A stretch of DNA of 64,000 nt, from assembly GCA_951217055.1 (NCBI GenBank), contig OX578280.1:58676633-58740632 (forward strand), given 5' to 3'. Positions 1-11,461 of the stretch are shown here, piece by piece (positions within the stretch are counted from its first letter, which is position 1; each line of letters starts with the position of its first letter). The notes beneath the pieces are model-generated. The model was not told the DNA's origin and made no database searches. It saw only the letters and a list, made by a program, of their open reading frames with translations. A program made the position numbers and the translations under genes. This DNA comes from Gerris lacustris (taxonomy: Eukaryota; Arthropoda; Insecta; Hemiptera; Gerridae).

Positions 1-403
1 TAGTGTGGCACATAGCTTCCTCGCATGCTATCATGTACTATAACAATTATTGTAATATTACTTTATTGTTATATTGTTTATTTTGTAAAAACTATTAATA
101 GTTTTAGCGATCTTTAACACTTCATAGCGGTGTCGCTGTTGGTTTTACTAAAAAATTGTATTTGAAAAAAATGTTAGTCTCATTAAATAGATAAAGTTAG
201 ATTTTTTCCCCGACCAAAAATTCCAATTTTAAATTTAAAGTTCACGTTTACACGAGCGTTACTCGTGAACGCTTGGACGGATAACGTTGTCCAACGAACT
301 CGTCCTGAGCATTGGTAAAATGAACATGTCTACCAAATTTCATCAAAATCGGACGACACTTACTCAAGTTATCGTCGCACGTTTCATAATTCGCGGACAC
401 ACA

Positions 404-451
404 GACCGACAGACAGACAGTCAGACAGACAGACAGACAGACAGACAGACA
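404..451. repeat. (GACA)n microsatellite inside family A
   Basis: A run of about twelve GACA units with a few interruptions. Shorter versions lie at the same relative place in other family A copies (27472-27511, 63677-63699), so the run is part of the element and not an independent microsatellite. Confidence 0.85.
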
Positions 452-551
452 CGAGACCAAAAATGTTCCCTGATGTCTGAAACGGATTTCTGTCTTGGAA
501 TTTTTGAAATCGGAGGCATAAAAGTTTTTCGTTCTCAAAAGTGAACACAAT

Positions 552-581
552 GCTTCCGTTACCTTCGGTAAGCTCGGAAGC
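552..581 (+). repeat. Terminal hairpin of family A
   Basis: A 30-nt self-complementary sequence: GCTTCCG pairs with CGGAAGC at the ends, and TTACC pairs with GGTAA inside around a TTC loop. It recurs at 26965-26994, 27613-27642, 40331-40360 and 63813-63842, and inverted near 27726-27755. It marks the 3' end of family A. Confidence 0.8.
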
Positions 582-823
582 AAAATCAATATATAATTAG
601 TTACATTGAAAGTTTGGCACTTATTTACTTCGTTGCCGAATCCAAATTACTTTAATGTGTAAATATTCCATTGTCTTAATAGTTAATTCGACTAAGGGAT
701 ATTATCACCTACATACTTAAAGTTCTTTGGACTAGATTTACCTTTGTGGGTCCCCCAAAGAGTCAATGAGAAAAAATGGAAGACAATTTAGATTTTTATT
801 TCCTTTCTTCCCTTCTCTTCTGT

Positions 824-1271
824 CATATCGGAAAAGCAAGAACTTTAAACCAATAAACCCACCGTGGAGGATAGCGCAATTTTGACTTGTGGAAAGACGT
901 ACATTTTTCCTTTGATCTTTTATTGATTATACATTATATAGATGGAAAAGGAGCATAGCTTGAGACTCTTAATAGTCGATAATACAATTTTGATTTTCTC
1001 ATCTTTTCTTCTCTTTTCACAAGATTTTGGCACTCTGCCCAGACTGGGCAAATGCCCAGCCTGCCCATTAGTAAATCTGGGCCTGAGCAATTTCAGAACC
1101 TAATCCTATCATATTGGAAGAGCAAGAACTTCAAACCATTAAACCCACCGTGGAGGTTTGCACAGCATTGCATAATTGTCTATCTTGACTTGTGGGAAGG
1201 CGAACATTTTTCCTTTAATTTTTTATTTAATATACATATAGATTGCAAAGGAGCGTAGCTAAGGACTCTAA
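824..1271 (+). repeat. Direct duplication, about 150-bp units offset by 286 bp
   Basis: The segment 824-970 is repeated at 1110-1271. Shared blocks include AACCCACCGTGGAGG, TTGACTTGTGG, ACATTTTTCCTTT and GGAGC(A/G)TAGCT. Between the units is a short GC-rich inverted sequence (CTGCCCAG and CTGGGCA, about 1035-1055). No open frame is conserved between the units, so this looks like a diverged duplicated repeat and not a pair of exons. Confidence 0.7.
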
Positions 1272-1864
1272 ATCCTAGTATTCCTGGACATTCACAATTT
1301 AAAGTAGTAAAAAAGACACTATCCAATAAACTAAATTTAAAATTTATAATATCATCTTTTGAAGACGAAAATCTCAGAAAACTTGATAGAGGTCAGTAAA
1401 AACTTTATACATTAACGACACACTATTTTCAATGTTTGAAAAAAAATAGAAAATTTAAAAATACGATACAAACCCTTATTCTTTATGACCGAGAAAAGTG
1501 TGTAGGAGGTATAAGAGAAAGCTTAGTTTCTATAAAATATTATATTGGGGAAAAATACATCGGAGATTTAAATCAGATTTATGTTGGCTCCGTCTGGAAC
1601 TCTCTACAGAACTACCCATAGAAAGAAAATATACAAAAACCCAAAATCAATAATTCTATTGAGATCGGAAGCACCTGTTTTCATACATTATAAATTAAGG
1701 TTCACTTAACTTTACATTATAAAAGTCATAAACTTTCTTTAGTGAGTAACCAGCACAAATTTATTCTTACCAGATAAAGTATGAATAATTGACGTGAATA
1801 CGATGAGTTGAAATTTGATTTTTCAAAAACAAATCCATTAAAAATAAGTAATCACTGAATATTA

Positions 1865-2095
1865 GGCACTTCTTTACATTGTTACTCCCCTTATAAAGAA
1901 AACAGAAGGGAGTAACAATCTAAAGAAGGTGTACGGAATGTTCTTCTTTAGACTGTTACCCCCCTTATAAAAACAGAAGTGTGATATTCCTTTGTCCCAA
2001 AGTACATTAGATTAAACATCACTTTGTCTTAATAGTTATTTAGTTAGTCATTTGTATTCTAAAAACATAGGGTAGTAACAATCTAAAGATGTACT
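1865..2095 (-). mobile_element. Family C hAT-type foldback MITE, copy 1
   Basis: A 231-bp element in the orientation opposite to its neighbour at 2168. It begins GGCACTTCTTTA and ends near AAAGATGTACT, with TTTAGA-TTGTTACTCCCC motifs at both ends and inside. The flanks GAATATTA (1857-1864) and GAATTTTA (2096-2103) match at 7 of 8 positions, as expected for an aged hAT target duplication. It encodes nothing. Confidence 0.8.
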
Positions 2096-2167
2096 GAATT
2101 TTATAAAGCGTAATTACATTTATTGCAAAAATTATAAGATTATGAATGTTTATTATTTAATAGTATG

Positions 2168-2401
2168 GGTACTTCTATAGATTGTTACTCCCCTATGTTG
2201 TTTTAGAATATAAATGACTTCAACTAAATAAGTATTAAGACAAAGGGATGATCAGTCCTCTGTACTTTAGGACAAAGGAATATCACACTTCTGTTTTTAT
2301 AAGGGGAGTAGCAGTCTAAAGTAGAACATTCTGTCACCTTCTTTAGATTGTTACTCCCCTCTGCTTGTTTTATAAAGGGATTAACAATCTAAAGAAGTGC
2401 C
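2168..2401 (+). mobile_element. Family C hAT-type foldback MITE, copy 2 (reference copy)
   Basis: A 234-bp element starting GGTACTTC and ending GAAGTGCC. It is bounded on both sides by the identical 8-bp sequence ATAGTATG (2160-2167 and 2402-2409), a perfect target duplication typical of the hAT superfamily. Inside, the motif TTTAGATTGTTACTCCCC occurs four times in alternating orientation (starts near 2178, 2298, 2341, 2376), so each half folds into its own hairpin. It is non-coding and would depend on a hAT transposase from elsewhere. Confidence 0.9.
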
Positions 2402-2409
2402 ATAGTATG

Positions 2410-3431
2410 TTCTTGAAATTGCAGGTAGATTGTAATTTCGAGTAGAGTGTAATCTAGTTGGATTTAAAAAAAAAGGTTTATAGGTACCAACTTAGATCTA
2501 AATGTAAAGCTCAGGCTAGTGGGTGGGTTCACCTCTTTGGAATGCATAATTAATTGGTTCGAAGTTAAGATAAAAAGGTCTCGAAGCCATTATATAAAAG
2601 CGATAGAGCAATGAAAAGCTATACAGGGAGGGCTTTTGAAACCAACACGCATGGCTAGTCTTCACTTCCTATATACAAAGGCATATAAAAACATTATGTT
2701 GAATAGAATTAAAAAATTATAATACCGTCACGTGATTTTTTTTAAAAGTGATTTAATCTCTATTTTAAAAAAGTTTGAAGTGTTTTTTAGTAATCGATAA
2801 TAGATAATAAATTTTAAAAAAATCGGATTAGAAAAAAAAAATGGGGTAATTTATTTTATCTTTAGTTTTAAATAGTAATTAAAGGAATTAGTTATTTAAT
2901 TAAATTATTTAAAATTAACTAGACTAATCAATGAATAGGTAGGTTCTTACTAATCAAATTAATTAACTAATTTGTTTTGACAAATCGCTTAGATAAAATG
3001 TATTTATTGATGGAATCAATCAATTAGAGAGAAAAGGAGGTTTTACTTAGAAAACTTGATCAGTGATTAGCATGTGAGTATAATACATAAAAAATCCTTC
3101 TAGATATGGATTCGTTTAAAAGATAACCACTTAAGGTAAATAAGGGATAACTGAAGCTGTTAACTCTCTACCTATATCTCAGAGGAGTAATGTCACTCAA
3201 AAACAGAAACCAGATAATCCCTGTAATTAAAAATATAATATATATATAGGAAAGAAATTAAAACCTAAGCGCTTAAACTCCCTTAACATTTTATAAGCAA
3301 CAGATATTATCTATACTCAATATTTCAATTTTAATTAAACATTTTTACTTTATCATACAGAAAAATGTCGATTTACGTATTTAGATCGTTCCCGCAACTT
3401 ATTAGTAAAAAAATGAATTTTTTAAATGAAA
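2410..3431. other. AT-rich stretch with no recognised feature
   Basis: I see no open frame of note, no terminal repeats and no RNA gene here. The sequence is AT-rich with short homopolymers. Confidence 0.5.
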
Positions 3432-4827
3432 CCTTGAAAAAATTCCGAATTTAATAAAGCTTTGGTATATTCCAGTAGTGCTACACCCAATTTTCCGAAC
3501 AAATAAACCTTGTGCTAACTTGAGGGGGGGGGGGGTCAAAAACCACAAAAGGTTTGCACTTTTTTCAGTTTTTTCGAAATATTTCAAAAACGGTTAATTT
3601 TAGCGGAAAACATTGTGATAGGAATTTGTAGAGGATTAAATTTCCTTCAAATTTCACTGAAGAAACTTATTTTTTTGACCCCATAGATACCGAGATACAA
3701 GGCTTTCAAAAAGTACAAAATTTCTCCAAATCGTGAAAAACAGCTAAACATACTTGTTTTTCACTTAGGCAGGTCAAATAGTACACTAGAAATCAATAAA
3801 ATCGCAAACTAACGGCTAGTTCAGATTTTTCAATATGTTGTTAGGAGCACTACCAGTAGTCTATATCCAATTTCGCAGCTTCGAAAGACCTGTTCTAGCT
3901 GCGTAGCATTCGAAAAACCACGAAATTTTCGCACTTTTTGCAGTTTTCTCACTATATCTCGTAAACTATGAGTTTCATCATGAAACATGATATACGTTTT
4001 TAAAGCAGGTTAAATGTGCTACAAGAAGAAACCAAAATTATTTCTGTAGGTCCAATAGTTACCAAGATACAGTCCTCCACACTTGGGCAATTTTTTCCAA
4101 AAAGTGAATTTTAAGATTTGGTCAACATTTGACCCCAAAATCGGGGAAATACTCATTTTTCGGGTTTAGTCATAAGGAGAGATGTTGTAGCAAATGTAAT
4201 AAGCTTTAATTTCATTACAGAACAATGCCTGTAGGTGTGATAGTTTTCTCACAATTCTTAAAAACCCTACGAAAAAAGAAGAACTGGATGTTTCGCAGAT
4301 TCGCCTTGAAGTACATGGCGAGTGGACTATATTTTATGCTCTTTCAAACCTTACATGTAAACTGTAAACTATGAACATTGGAGGACAATAGGAGGCAATA
4401 GTGGTTATCAGGGGGGGGGGGGGGTGAATCACGTCAATGGAAGTAGACACCATAACCTAATTAATATGTTGCAAAATTGAAAAAACATAGACAAAACAAG
4501 CCTTCTTAGCAGTTTTTCACGATTTTGAGAAATTTTGCACTTTTCGAAGCCCTGTATCTCGTTACCTATGGGGTCAAAAAATAAGTTTGACCAGTGAAAT
4601 TTGAAGTAAATTTAATCCTCTACAAATTACTATCACAAAGTTTTCTGCTAAAATTAACAGTATTTGAAATATTTCGAAAAAACTGAAAAAAGTGCAAACA
4701 TTTAGTGGTTTTTGACTTCCCCTCAAGTTAGCACAAGGTTTATTTGTTCGGAAAATTGGGTGTAGCACTACTGGACACCCACTAACAATATACCATAGAT
4801 TCATTAAATTCGGAATTTTTTCAAGGT
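3432..4827. repeat. Long inverted repeat, arms about 325 bp, spacer about 740 bp
   Basis: The left arm (3432-3756) starts CCTTGAAAAAATTCCGAATT and ends near ACTTG. The right arm (4497-4827) is its diverged reverse complement. The arms share ACACCCAATTTTCCGAACAA, CCTTGTGCTAACTTGAGG and TTTTGACCCCATAG. The right arm holds about 11 bp (around GTTAGTGGGTG read in reverse) that the left lacks. The spacer has a related module near 3893-3970 and runs of G (4410-4422). The left arm carries a matching G run (3523-3535). No transposase frame is visible. It is probably a foldback transposon or two opposed copies of one repeat. Confidence 0.8.
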
Positions 4828-4888
4828 CCAAAGTACATGTCGACTGGACTATATCACGCGCTGTATGAAAGTAAAAAAATATAAATAA

Positions 4889-4940
4889 GGAGTAGAGTAG
4901 GGGTGGGTCCCTGGTTCGATCCCCCGGGGGGTCACAATGT
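4889..4940 (+). repeat. tRNA-like B-box region, possible SINE head
   Basis: GGTTCGATCCCCC (about 4912-4924) matches the pol III B-box consensus GGTTCRANNCC and lies in a short GC-rich patch. No convincing cloverleaf or A box precedes it. It could be a decayed SINE head or chance. Confidence 0.3.
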
Positions 4941-4969
4941 TTTTATCAGTAATAACGTAAAGGTAAATA

Positions 4970-5625
4970 AAATTTTTTTTCCGGAAAATTTCATCGCCCA
5001 CCATAAAGGCATTAGCATGTATGTGTTATTTAATAATTTTAGGACTATCCGTTATAGGGTGTTTTTTTTTTTTTTTTTTGGAGGAGGGGGGATTTTTTGG
5101 GGGGTACATTTTGACTTATAAATGCAACAAAAAATGCAATTGTAAAAAAATGTTTATATATTTATATAGAAATTCTTTCTTTAGGTCTATGTGGGTGTTT
5201 AGTTAAAAAAATATAATTACTTCTTCATCTTTTCAAAATCACCTGCTATATTTCAACCCCACCTTGGGTCATTTTCAAGCTACAAAATAACAATTTATGT
5301 CAAACATTAATTTAAAAACTCTAAAAACAAATTTATAACAATTTAAACAAAAATATCACATTCTATAGCTATTTCAAAACCATTTTGATTTTTCATCAAC
5401 ACAACTAAGGATATTAGTATTTCTACATACATTTTTTTACACTCTAATTAAAAAAACATATAGTGGGTAATTAGAATTCAACAAAAAATGTTTATATATT
5501 TTTTGTAATCTACTAATCAGTAGCTTTTATTTGATACCCACTCAAAATTAAAAAAAAAAATTAAACAATTTCCCCGGCAATTTCATCGTCCACCATAAGG
5601 TATTGGTAGTACGGACATAGACATA
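4970..5625 (+). repeat. Pair of short direct repeats
   Basis: The block around AATTTCATCG(C/T)CCACCAT at 4985-5010 is repeated near 5578-5605. The block around CAACAAAAAATG followed by TTTATATAT near 5126-5160 is repeated near 5478-5500. The order of the blocks differs, which suggests overlapping copies of one dispersed repeat. No gene is seen. Confidence 0.45.
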
Positions 5626-7638
5626 AGGGTTTCGAAGATGATCTACAAAACCTTAAGAAGATACGAGTTAGCTACGCATTACTAATTAAAGATCAGAATT
5701 TTCGCTTGTCAAGCTTTGTCTGTAGAAATTAAACAAAATTGTCTTTGAACGTAACATATAATAAACAAAAAATATAATATATACAGTATCTCATTTAAGT
5801 ACTTATTTTTAAATAAAAAAAACATCTTACCCGACTAAACAAAACTGCTACACGAGACGGATAAATTGAACCAGACCAGATAAATCAAAGAGGTTTATTT
5901 GTCCAAGTCTAAGGGATTTCTGAAGCAGTATTTGAGTTTTAGTTTTTCTGTAAGGGATCCAGGGTTCAAAGCTATGTTTGAACAAGACCCAAGTGATTTT
6001 ATTTACATATTACAAGAGTTATGAGGAATAGGAAAGGTACAGTATTCAAGAGTAGTTCCATCTGACACTAAAGCCTTAGTATATTTATAGGATTACCTGT
6101 GTACTTTGAAAGGTACTCTTAACTTATAATAGCTATATCTATATAGACTTTTGTTTTGTAATAACTTCTTGCTACATTATTTTAGTTTAAGTGTTTACCA
6201 ATCCCAAAGAGCTACTGTAGACAGTTTTATATAGGTATGAGATATCTAAATACAACTTAAATGCACTCATTCATTTATTTCTTCATTGATAAATATTGCG
6301 GGTAACCCGAATCGTTGAGATTAATTGTATTAAGTATTCAATGCTGCTGTTTATTTTTGGATTTGTTTTAGTATTGTATTATTGTATTTTAGGTAATTGT
6401 ATTATGTATTGTATTTGTAATCGTCAAACTTATTGGGATTTAATTCATTATTATATTTGTTAATATCATTCACAATCATGATTTCATTACTTGAAAACCT
6501 TTACAGTATGGTTGAAACAAAAGTTTTCATAATAAAGTAAATGGGTTATTGGTTTGCGAAAAACTAAGTAAATACATTGTATATTATACTAGCCCATAAA
6601 ACCAAAGCTTTTATTATAAAAAACTTTATAATTATACATTTTTGGTTTTGTGAGTCATCTCCAAGTTAATTTATTAATTAATAAGCAATTTAATTGACTA
6701 ATTAATAGAATTTTCATTATTTTTAATTCATTAATAATTATTCTGATAGAATGTTTTTGGTACAGAGTCTATGTGCCAAGTATCATCGATGAGATGACCG
6801 AAAAAGGATTAATTAGCCCTCCAAAGATTTTTACGATAGACGACAGGCATAAAAAAAAAAAAAAAAATTAAAGTTAATATCGAGGACTTAGAAACAGTCA
6901 ATTCTAGAAAAAACAAAGAATAAGTAATTTTGACTAAACCTTGCTATCCTCATTGCTTATTTGAATTGCGGACAAAAATTCACGCATTTTTATATTTTAA
7001 GAAATGTCTGTAAGTAAACGTCATTATTCATTTTCCAGGAATGTCATTTTCTTCAAATGTTATAATACAAATACATAATTCTAAATTATGTATCTTTTAT
7101 ACATAATTACTTTTCCTTACTCTTTAATCTTTGACTTTTACTACAAAACCTCCAATGCCTATTATAACTAGTAGCTAGTCTTATATCTTAGCAATATTCA
7201 TTAAAAATTTCCCTCTGAAGTCTTTTATCTATCTTAAGAGAGTTAGTTCCCCAAAAATATTAACCCTTTTGTGTGTGATAAGGGTTCTATTATTGTTTGT
7301 GTTCGTTTTGAAGGGCGAACTTATTTTACTTGTTTATTTTCTTCAAATGTTACAATACTACATAATACTTTTTTTATGATGTACTTCTATTAGCTGTACC
7401 TTATCTCTCTGTAATTCTATACTTCCTTGAGGAAAAGCTCTGATTAAATACATTTTACATCTTTAAAACTTAGACTTTCTTACAAACAAAACCTCCAATA
7501 ATTAATAATTAAGTTAAATAATAGTATTAAAATAAATAATTATCATTAAAGCAATTATTAAGAATAACATTAAACAAATCATTATCATTAAACAAAACTA
7601 ATTATGTATTCTTCAATTTATCCCTTTGATTATAAATT
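5626..7638. other. AT-rich stretch with no recognised feature
   Basis: There are short simple runs, including A16 near 6848, but I find no gene, terminal inverted repeat or RNA. Confidence 0.5.
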
Positions 7639-7731
7639 CTTCTTTTTTTGTGGTCTACAGGGATATTAATAATTAAAAAACAACTATACTACTAATTTAT
7701 TAATATCCCTATAAACCAAAAAAAAGAGGGA
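7639..7731. repeat. Foldback, about 33-bp arms
   Basis: CTTCTTTTTTTGTGGT plus AGGGATATTAATAA (7639-7672) pairs with TTATTAATATCCCT plus ACCAAAAAAAAGAG (7697-7730), around a loop of about 25 bp. ATTATCATTAAA repeats lie on either side. It may be a small MITE. Confidence 0.6.
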
Positions 7732-8527
7732 AAACTAATTATCATTAAAAGTAATACGGGTTTTGTACAATTTAAAACAGTTGTTTTTACCAGCTTTCGC
7801 ACTCACGTATAAACTAGAGATGTGGCAAGGTAAGTGCAATATACCTGCATATCATTTCTGCAGCCGAGAAAAATGCACATCCCTGGTTTTTTTGCTCTTT
7901 TATTTCCCCTTATTAAGACCTGTATATATATTTTTTTTTGTATATACATTTTTTATGAAGGTGTAGAAGCGAAACAATAGTAAGACAGAATAATGTCACA
8001 ATGCAGGTTTTTTTGTTTAAGATATTCGCTAGACTTGTTTTAGCACAATATGTTTGTTTAAAGCTAAAAAATCAATGTTTTTGTTATGTAGTACGTAGGG
8101 CTAAAAGAAGTCATGTTTCCGTGTATTAAATCTTTTTCCAATAGTATCCTATGTTTACAAACCAAAATGTTATTTTTAAATTTTATTTATTTTCAAGATA
8201 ACTTCAAGTTAGTTTTAATTCATGATGTATAGAGGGACACATGAGATTATGCACTCTCTAACTCAAGTATACTAATCTAGCCCTAAGATAGCTCCATAAA
8301 ATAAAACCATAAATCGGAAAAAAGAACTTGGTGTTTTATATTATAACACGTTAAATTGGGAATAACAAAATCAATTACTCCAAAATTTAGAACGATTATT
8401 TATTTTAATTTTGAATGGAAAAGTTAATTAGGTTTACAAATATCTAGTATAAACTATGTTGCCATAACGAAAATAATTTTTTCATTGCAGAATTGAAAAA
8501 GCTATGCATTGGGTAGTTTTACACTTT

Positions 8528-8557
8528 GGTACTTTTTTAGATTGTTACTCCCCTAAG
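8528..8557 (+). mobile_element. Solo end of family C MITE
   Basis: GGTACTTTTTTAGATTGTTA followed by CTCCCCTAAG matches the family C terminus, but the rest of the element is missing. It abuts family D material directly. Confidence 0.65.
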
Positions 8558-8587
8558 TTTTTCTTACAAGCTTTTATTTAACTTGCA

Positions 8588-8634
8588 ATGTTTGTATGTA
8601 TGTATGCATGTATGTATGAATGTATGTATGTATG
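8588..8634. repeat. (TATG)n microsatellite
   Basis: Ten to eleven TATG units with GCATG and GAATG interruptions. It precedes a TCTTGCAAC-type segment, in the same order as the CAAA run and CTTGCAATCG in family D. Confidence 0.8.
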
Positions 8635-8639
8635 TTCGG

Positions 8640-9275
8640 GTCACATCTTGCAACTGAATTTTGAAGCAGTTATCCTCACCCGATTGAATTGAAATTTTGC
8701 ATGCAGGTTTAGTTTGGATGAAAATGCATGGTTTGCTAAGTGACGTCATTTTAAATCCAATATGGCGGGCAGCCCAAGATGCCGGACTAGTTTTTTTTTA
8801 GCACGCCCATAATATGGGTATCAAATGAAAGGGTTGGCTGAGAAGAATACGAATAAAAGCTTGTTTTTAAAAATATTATTACTACGTTTTTATTAGCTTG
8901 CTTTCTTGTTTGTTCGTTAATTTGTTTGTTTGTTTGTCCAGTACAAATCTTGCAATCGATTTTTAATTAACTTCCCGAGTAGCTAGACATTTGAAACTTT
9001 TAGAACAGCTCAGAACACGATGACAATGCATTATTTAAATACTTTTAGACATATTTCAGCAGAATTTAATTCGTTTTCAGCAAATTTTGATGTATAGAAA
9101 GTTAGTTCGGAAAAAATCCGCAAGTTATTTTAATTGTTTTGACATATCCATACTTACAATCTTCATTTTGACGGGTTTCAAATTTATGCTTTATGACAGA
9201 AAATTTAAAACTTAGTATATAAAAAGTTCTTTTCAGCGATCATAGAATCCTTAAACGGAAAGATTTCCAACTCCC
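8640..9275 (-). repeat. Family D repeat, copy 1 (inverted) with a related upstream segment
   Basis: The part 8880-9275 is the reverse complement of 23440-23800, 29150-29705 and 41850-42470. It shares CGTTTTTATTAGCTTGC, a TTTG/TTTGT run, TTGCAATCGATTTTTAA, CGATGACAATGCATTATTT and TCCGCAAGTTATTTTAATTG. The part 8640-8800 is a different but similarly built unit: TATG run, CATCTTGCAACTG, GAAATTTTGCATGCAGG, and a GACGTCATTTTAAATCCA block. No transposase frame is seen. Confidence 0.7.
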
Positions 9276-9418
9276 CTCTTTATCTACCTGTGTTAGACTA
9301 CTAGCGCTCCACGGGAATTTGGCGGTTAATATTGTAACTAAATCTTTTACACCATTCAAAATATTTTGAGTTTCTTAATTCAAAGAAATAAATTTATAAA
9401 TTAATTTGTCAGTTTACT

Positions 9419-9483
9419 AGATTCGAACCCGGAATCTTTCGAATTCGGAGCAATCGCGCATCTCACACAGCCACCGAGGCTGG
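9419..9483 (-). repeat. tRNA-derived SINE head
   Basis: Read on the minus strand, a GC-rich segment starts GCCTCGGTGGCTGTGTGAG (A-box-like) and ends with GGGTTCGAATC (a perfect B box), about 65 bp long. A cloverleaf is not clean, so it is a SINE head or tRNA relic and not a working tRNA gene. An AT-rich tail follows on the minus strand. Confidence 0.6.
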
Positions 9484-9728
9484 TTTTTTTTATTTCGTTT
9501 ATTTACAAAATAATACAAATATCTGACAACCAGTATTTGTTTATATTTTAGAATTCGAGGAATGTCAAAAGATCATAAGTAGTTTACAATTTTAACCGCC
9601 ATCTGCCCGACCAAGTGGTCTTACACCTCTAGAATATTGGAGTTGGATACCCCTGGTTCTTTTTATATTTATCTTTTTATCTTTTAAAAAGTTTTTTTAT
9701 TTAGTAATTATTTTATAATCAACTCATT

Positions 9729-9932
9729 TAGAATATAAATGACTTTGACTAAATAACTATTAAGGCAAAGAGATGTTTAGTCCAATGTACTTTGGGTTTG
9801 AGACAAAGGAATATCACACTTAGTTTTTACAAGGGGAGTAACAGTCTAAAGAAGAACATTCCTTAGACCTTCTTTAGATTGTTACTTCCCTCTGGTTTTC
9901 TTATAAGGGGAGTAACAATCTAAAGAAGTGCC
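9729..9932 (+). mobile_element. Family C MITE, copy 3, 5'-truncated
   Basis: It starts inside the element (TTTAGAATATAAATGACTTT) and ends at the normal terminus AAAGAAGTGCC. It keeps three of the four internal TTTAGANTGTTACTCCCC motifs. The left terminal repeat is missing and no target duplication can be read. Confidence 0.8.
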
Positions 9933-10182
9933 TTACTTTCCGGTAACCTATAATAATTCGATGACTATTATGGTTCCAACCATCAATTAATATAAACCAC
10001 GTTGAAAACACCTTTCTACGATTACTTGTTACTATAATATACCACCAATGAATAATAAATAGGATAATTTATAAACTCATTTTCATCAATTAGTTTTATT
10101 TTCAGTGCCTAAATAAATTGGTACAGTTTTGTTCTTAAATTCATAAAAAGTAGTGAAGAAAAGCTCAGAATGATACTCAAGT

Positions 10183-10226
10183 TGAGCAATGGATGGTGTC
10201 TAAAGATCAGACATATCCATTGCTCA
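10183..10226. repeat. Small inverted repeat
   Basis: TGAGCAATGGAT pairs with ATCCATTGCTCA, with GGTGTCT/AGACAT extending the stem around a short AAGATC loop. Confidence 0.6.
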
Positions 10227-10229
10227 TAT

Positions 10230-11461
10230 CTTGTTGATAAAGAACTTGGTCCATAAAGTACCATTAACACGTCCTCATTGTTCAAGGTACACTACGCCGT
10301 TACAATTTATAACCCTGGACTATTTCTACATGTATTATTTTTTTTGCAAATGTCAAAGCAACTAATGCAACATTATATACAAGAAAGCTTTAATATCAAA
10401 GACAGCTGCAACGGCTTTGTTTTTATTCCATTTTATTATAAACATAAATAAGCAAACCTTCTTGGAAAAATCATACTCAATTTATTATAATCCTATTTCT
10501 CTATAAAATGTCAAACCTATATTAAAAGCCTTTAGCTCAAAATATCAATTCTAAGTAGGTAAGTCAGAACATTATTCAAATATATGTTACGCTTCTAAAA
10601 ACCCTAAATAATGTATCACTTCCAGTCAAATCGCTTTATGCAGTCACTAAATTACAAACCTAGTCTACTTTAATTCCCCTTATTAATGCAAAGAATAAAA
10701 TTTAATATTTTTAACTTCTGACTTAACTAAAATAAGAAAAAAATTTAAAAAATAAAAATTGGGCCAACATTCCTCATTGGTCAATATCTCTTATCCAAAG
10801 AAACCAATCATACATCCAATTTCGAAGGAACAGGTTTGAAATGTATACATATACATATACGTGTGAGTGTGTAATTCACTAACAAGTTAGGGTGTGATCA
10901 ATATAACTTGTTAACACTTTTAAATTTTTAGGTGTTAAGAAATCACAAAGTTCACAGCAAACTTTTTATCCTGTCTCCTAATTACTTAATTATTTAATTA
11001 TAAAGATTAAAAATTTGATAATAACAGTTTTGCTGTGAACAAACGAGTAATGATTAAAGTTTGATTATATCCTGTTGAATTTTAGTGTTTTTTGTTTGTT
11101 TTGTTTTTACACATAATACAGCAACATTTATGATAGGGGTTATAAACAATTAATTGTAAAATGTAGAAGAACTGCTTAAAAAAAAGTTGTAAGTAAAAAA
11201 GAAGCCGGCAGAGGTTGTAATAAATATTTAATTGCTTATAGTTATGTAATTGATAATCGTATATACCTATTATAAAAATCGCAAGATTATAATAACCCAA
11301 ATTACTTTCATTTATTTATGTTTTTTAATTTAGAATTGGCATTTAATATAATTTGTTACTATCCTCGACGTAACTGATCCAAAGGCAATCTCGAGGTATT
11401 GTGATTGAATAGTTTATGTAAGTATAATAATTGTGATAATTACTCATTTGCGAAAAATAAT
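10230..11461. other. AT-rich stretch with no recognised feature
   Basis: Open frames here are short and AT-driven. I see no RNA gene or transposon ends. Confidence 0.5.

Larger units (their letters stand above)
1..585 (+). repeat. Family A composite repeat, copy 1 (with internal family B segment)
   Basis: The first 60 bases carry the family A head (TGTGGCACATAGCTTCCTCG), also seen near 27041, 39295, 61248 and 63422. The middle (about 85-400) matches, on the same strand, the reverse complement of 17930-18180, so it is family B material. The tail from about 404 has a GACA run, the segment around ATGTTCCCTGATGTCTGAAA and a terminal hairpin; this tail recurs near 27525, 40235 and 63705. No coding capacity is evident: frames crossing the GACA run are low-complexity. 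The structure (tetranucleotide run inside, hairpin at the 3' end) resembles Helentron-associated HINE elements; that class assignment is inference. Confidence 0.7.

Noticed and set aside
287..544. Frames with DRQTDRQT or LSVCLSV repeats here and at 27410-27654
   Set aside because: They translate the GACA/GTCT run of family A, and both strands are open for the same reason.
1865..2401. CRISPR-like pattern of a repeated 18-bp motif with spacers
   Set aside because: The motif alternates in orientation, spacings are unequal, and target duplications show a transposon.
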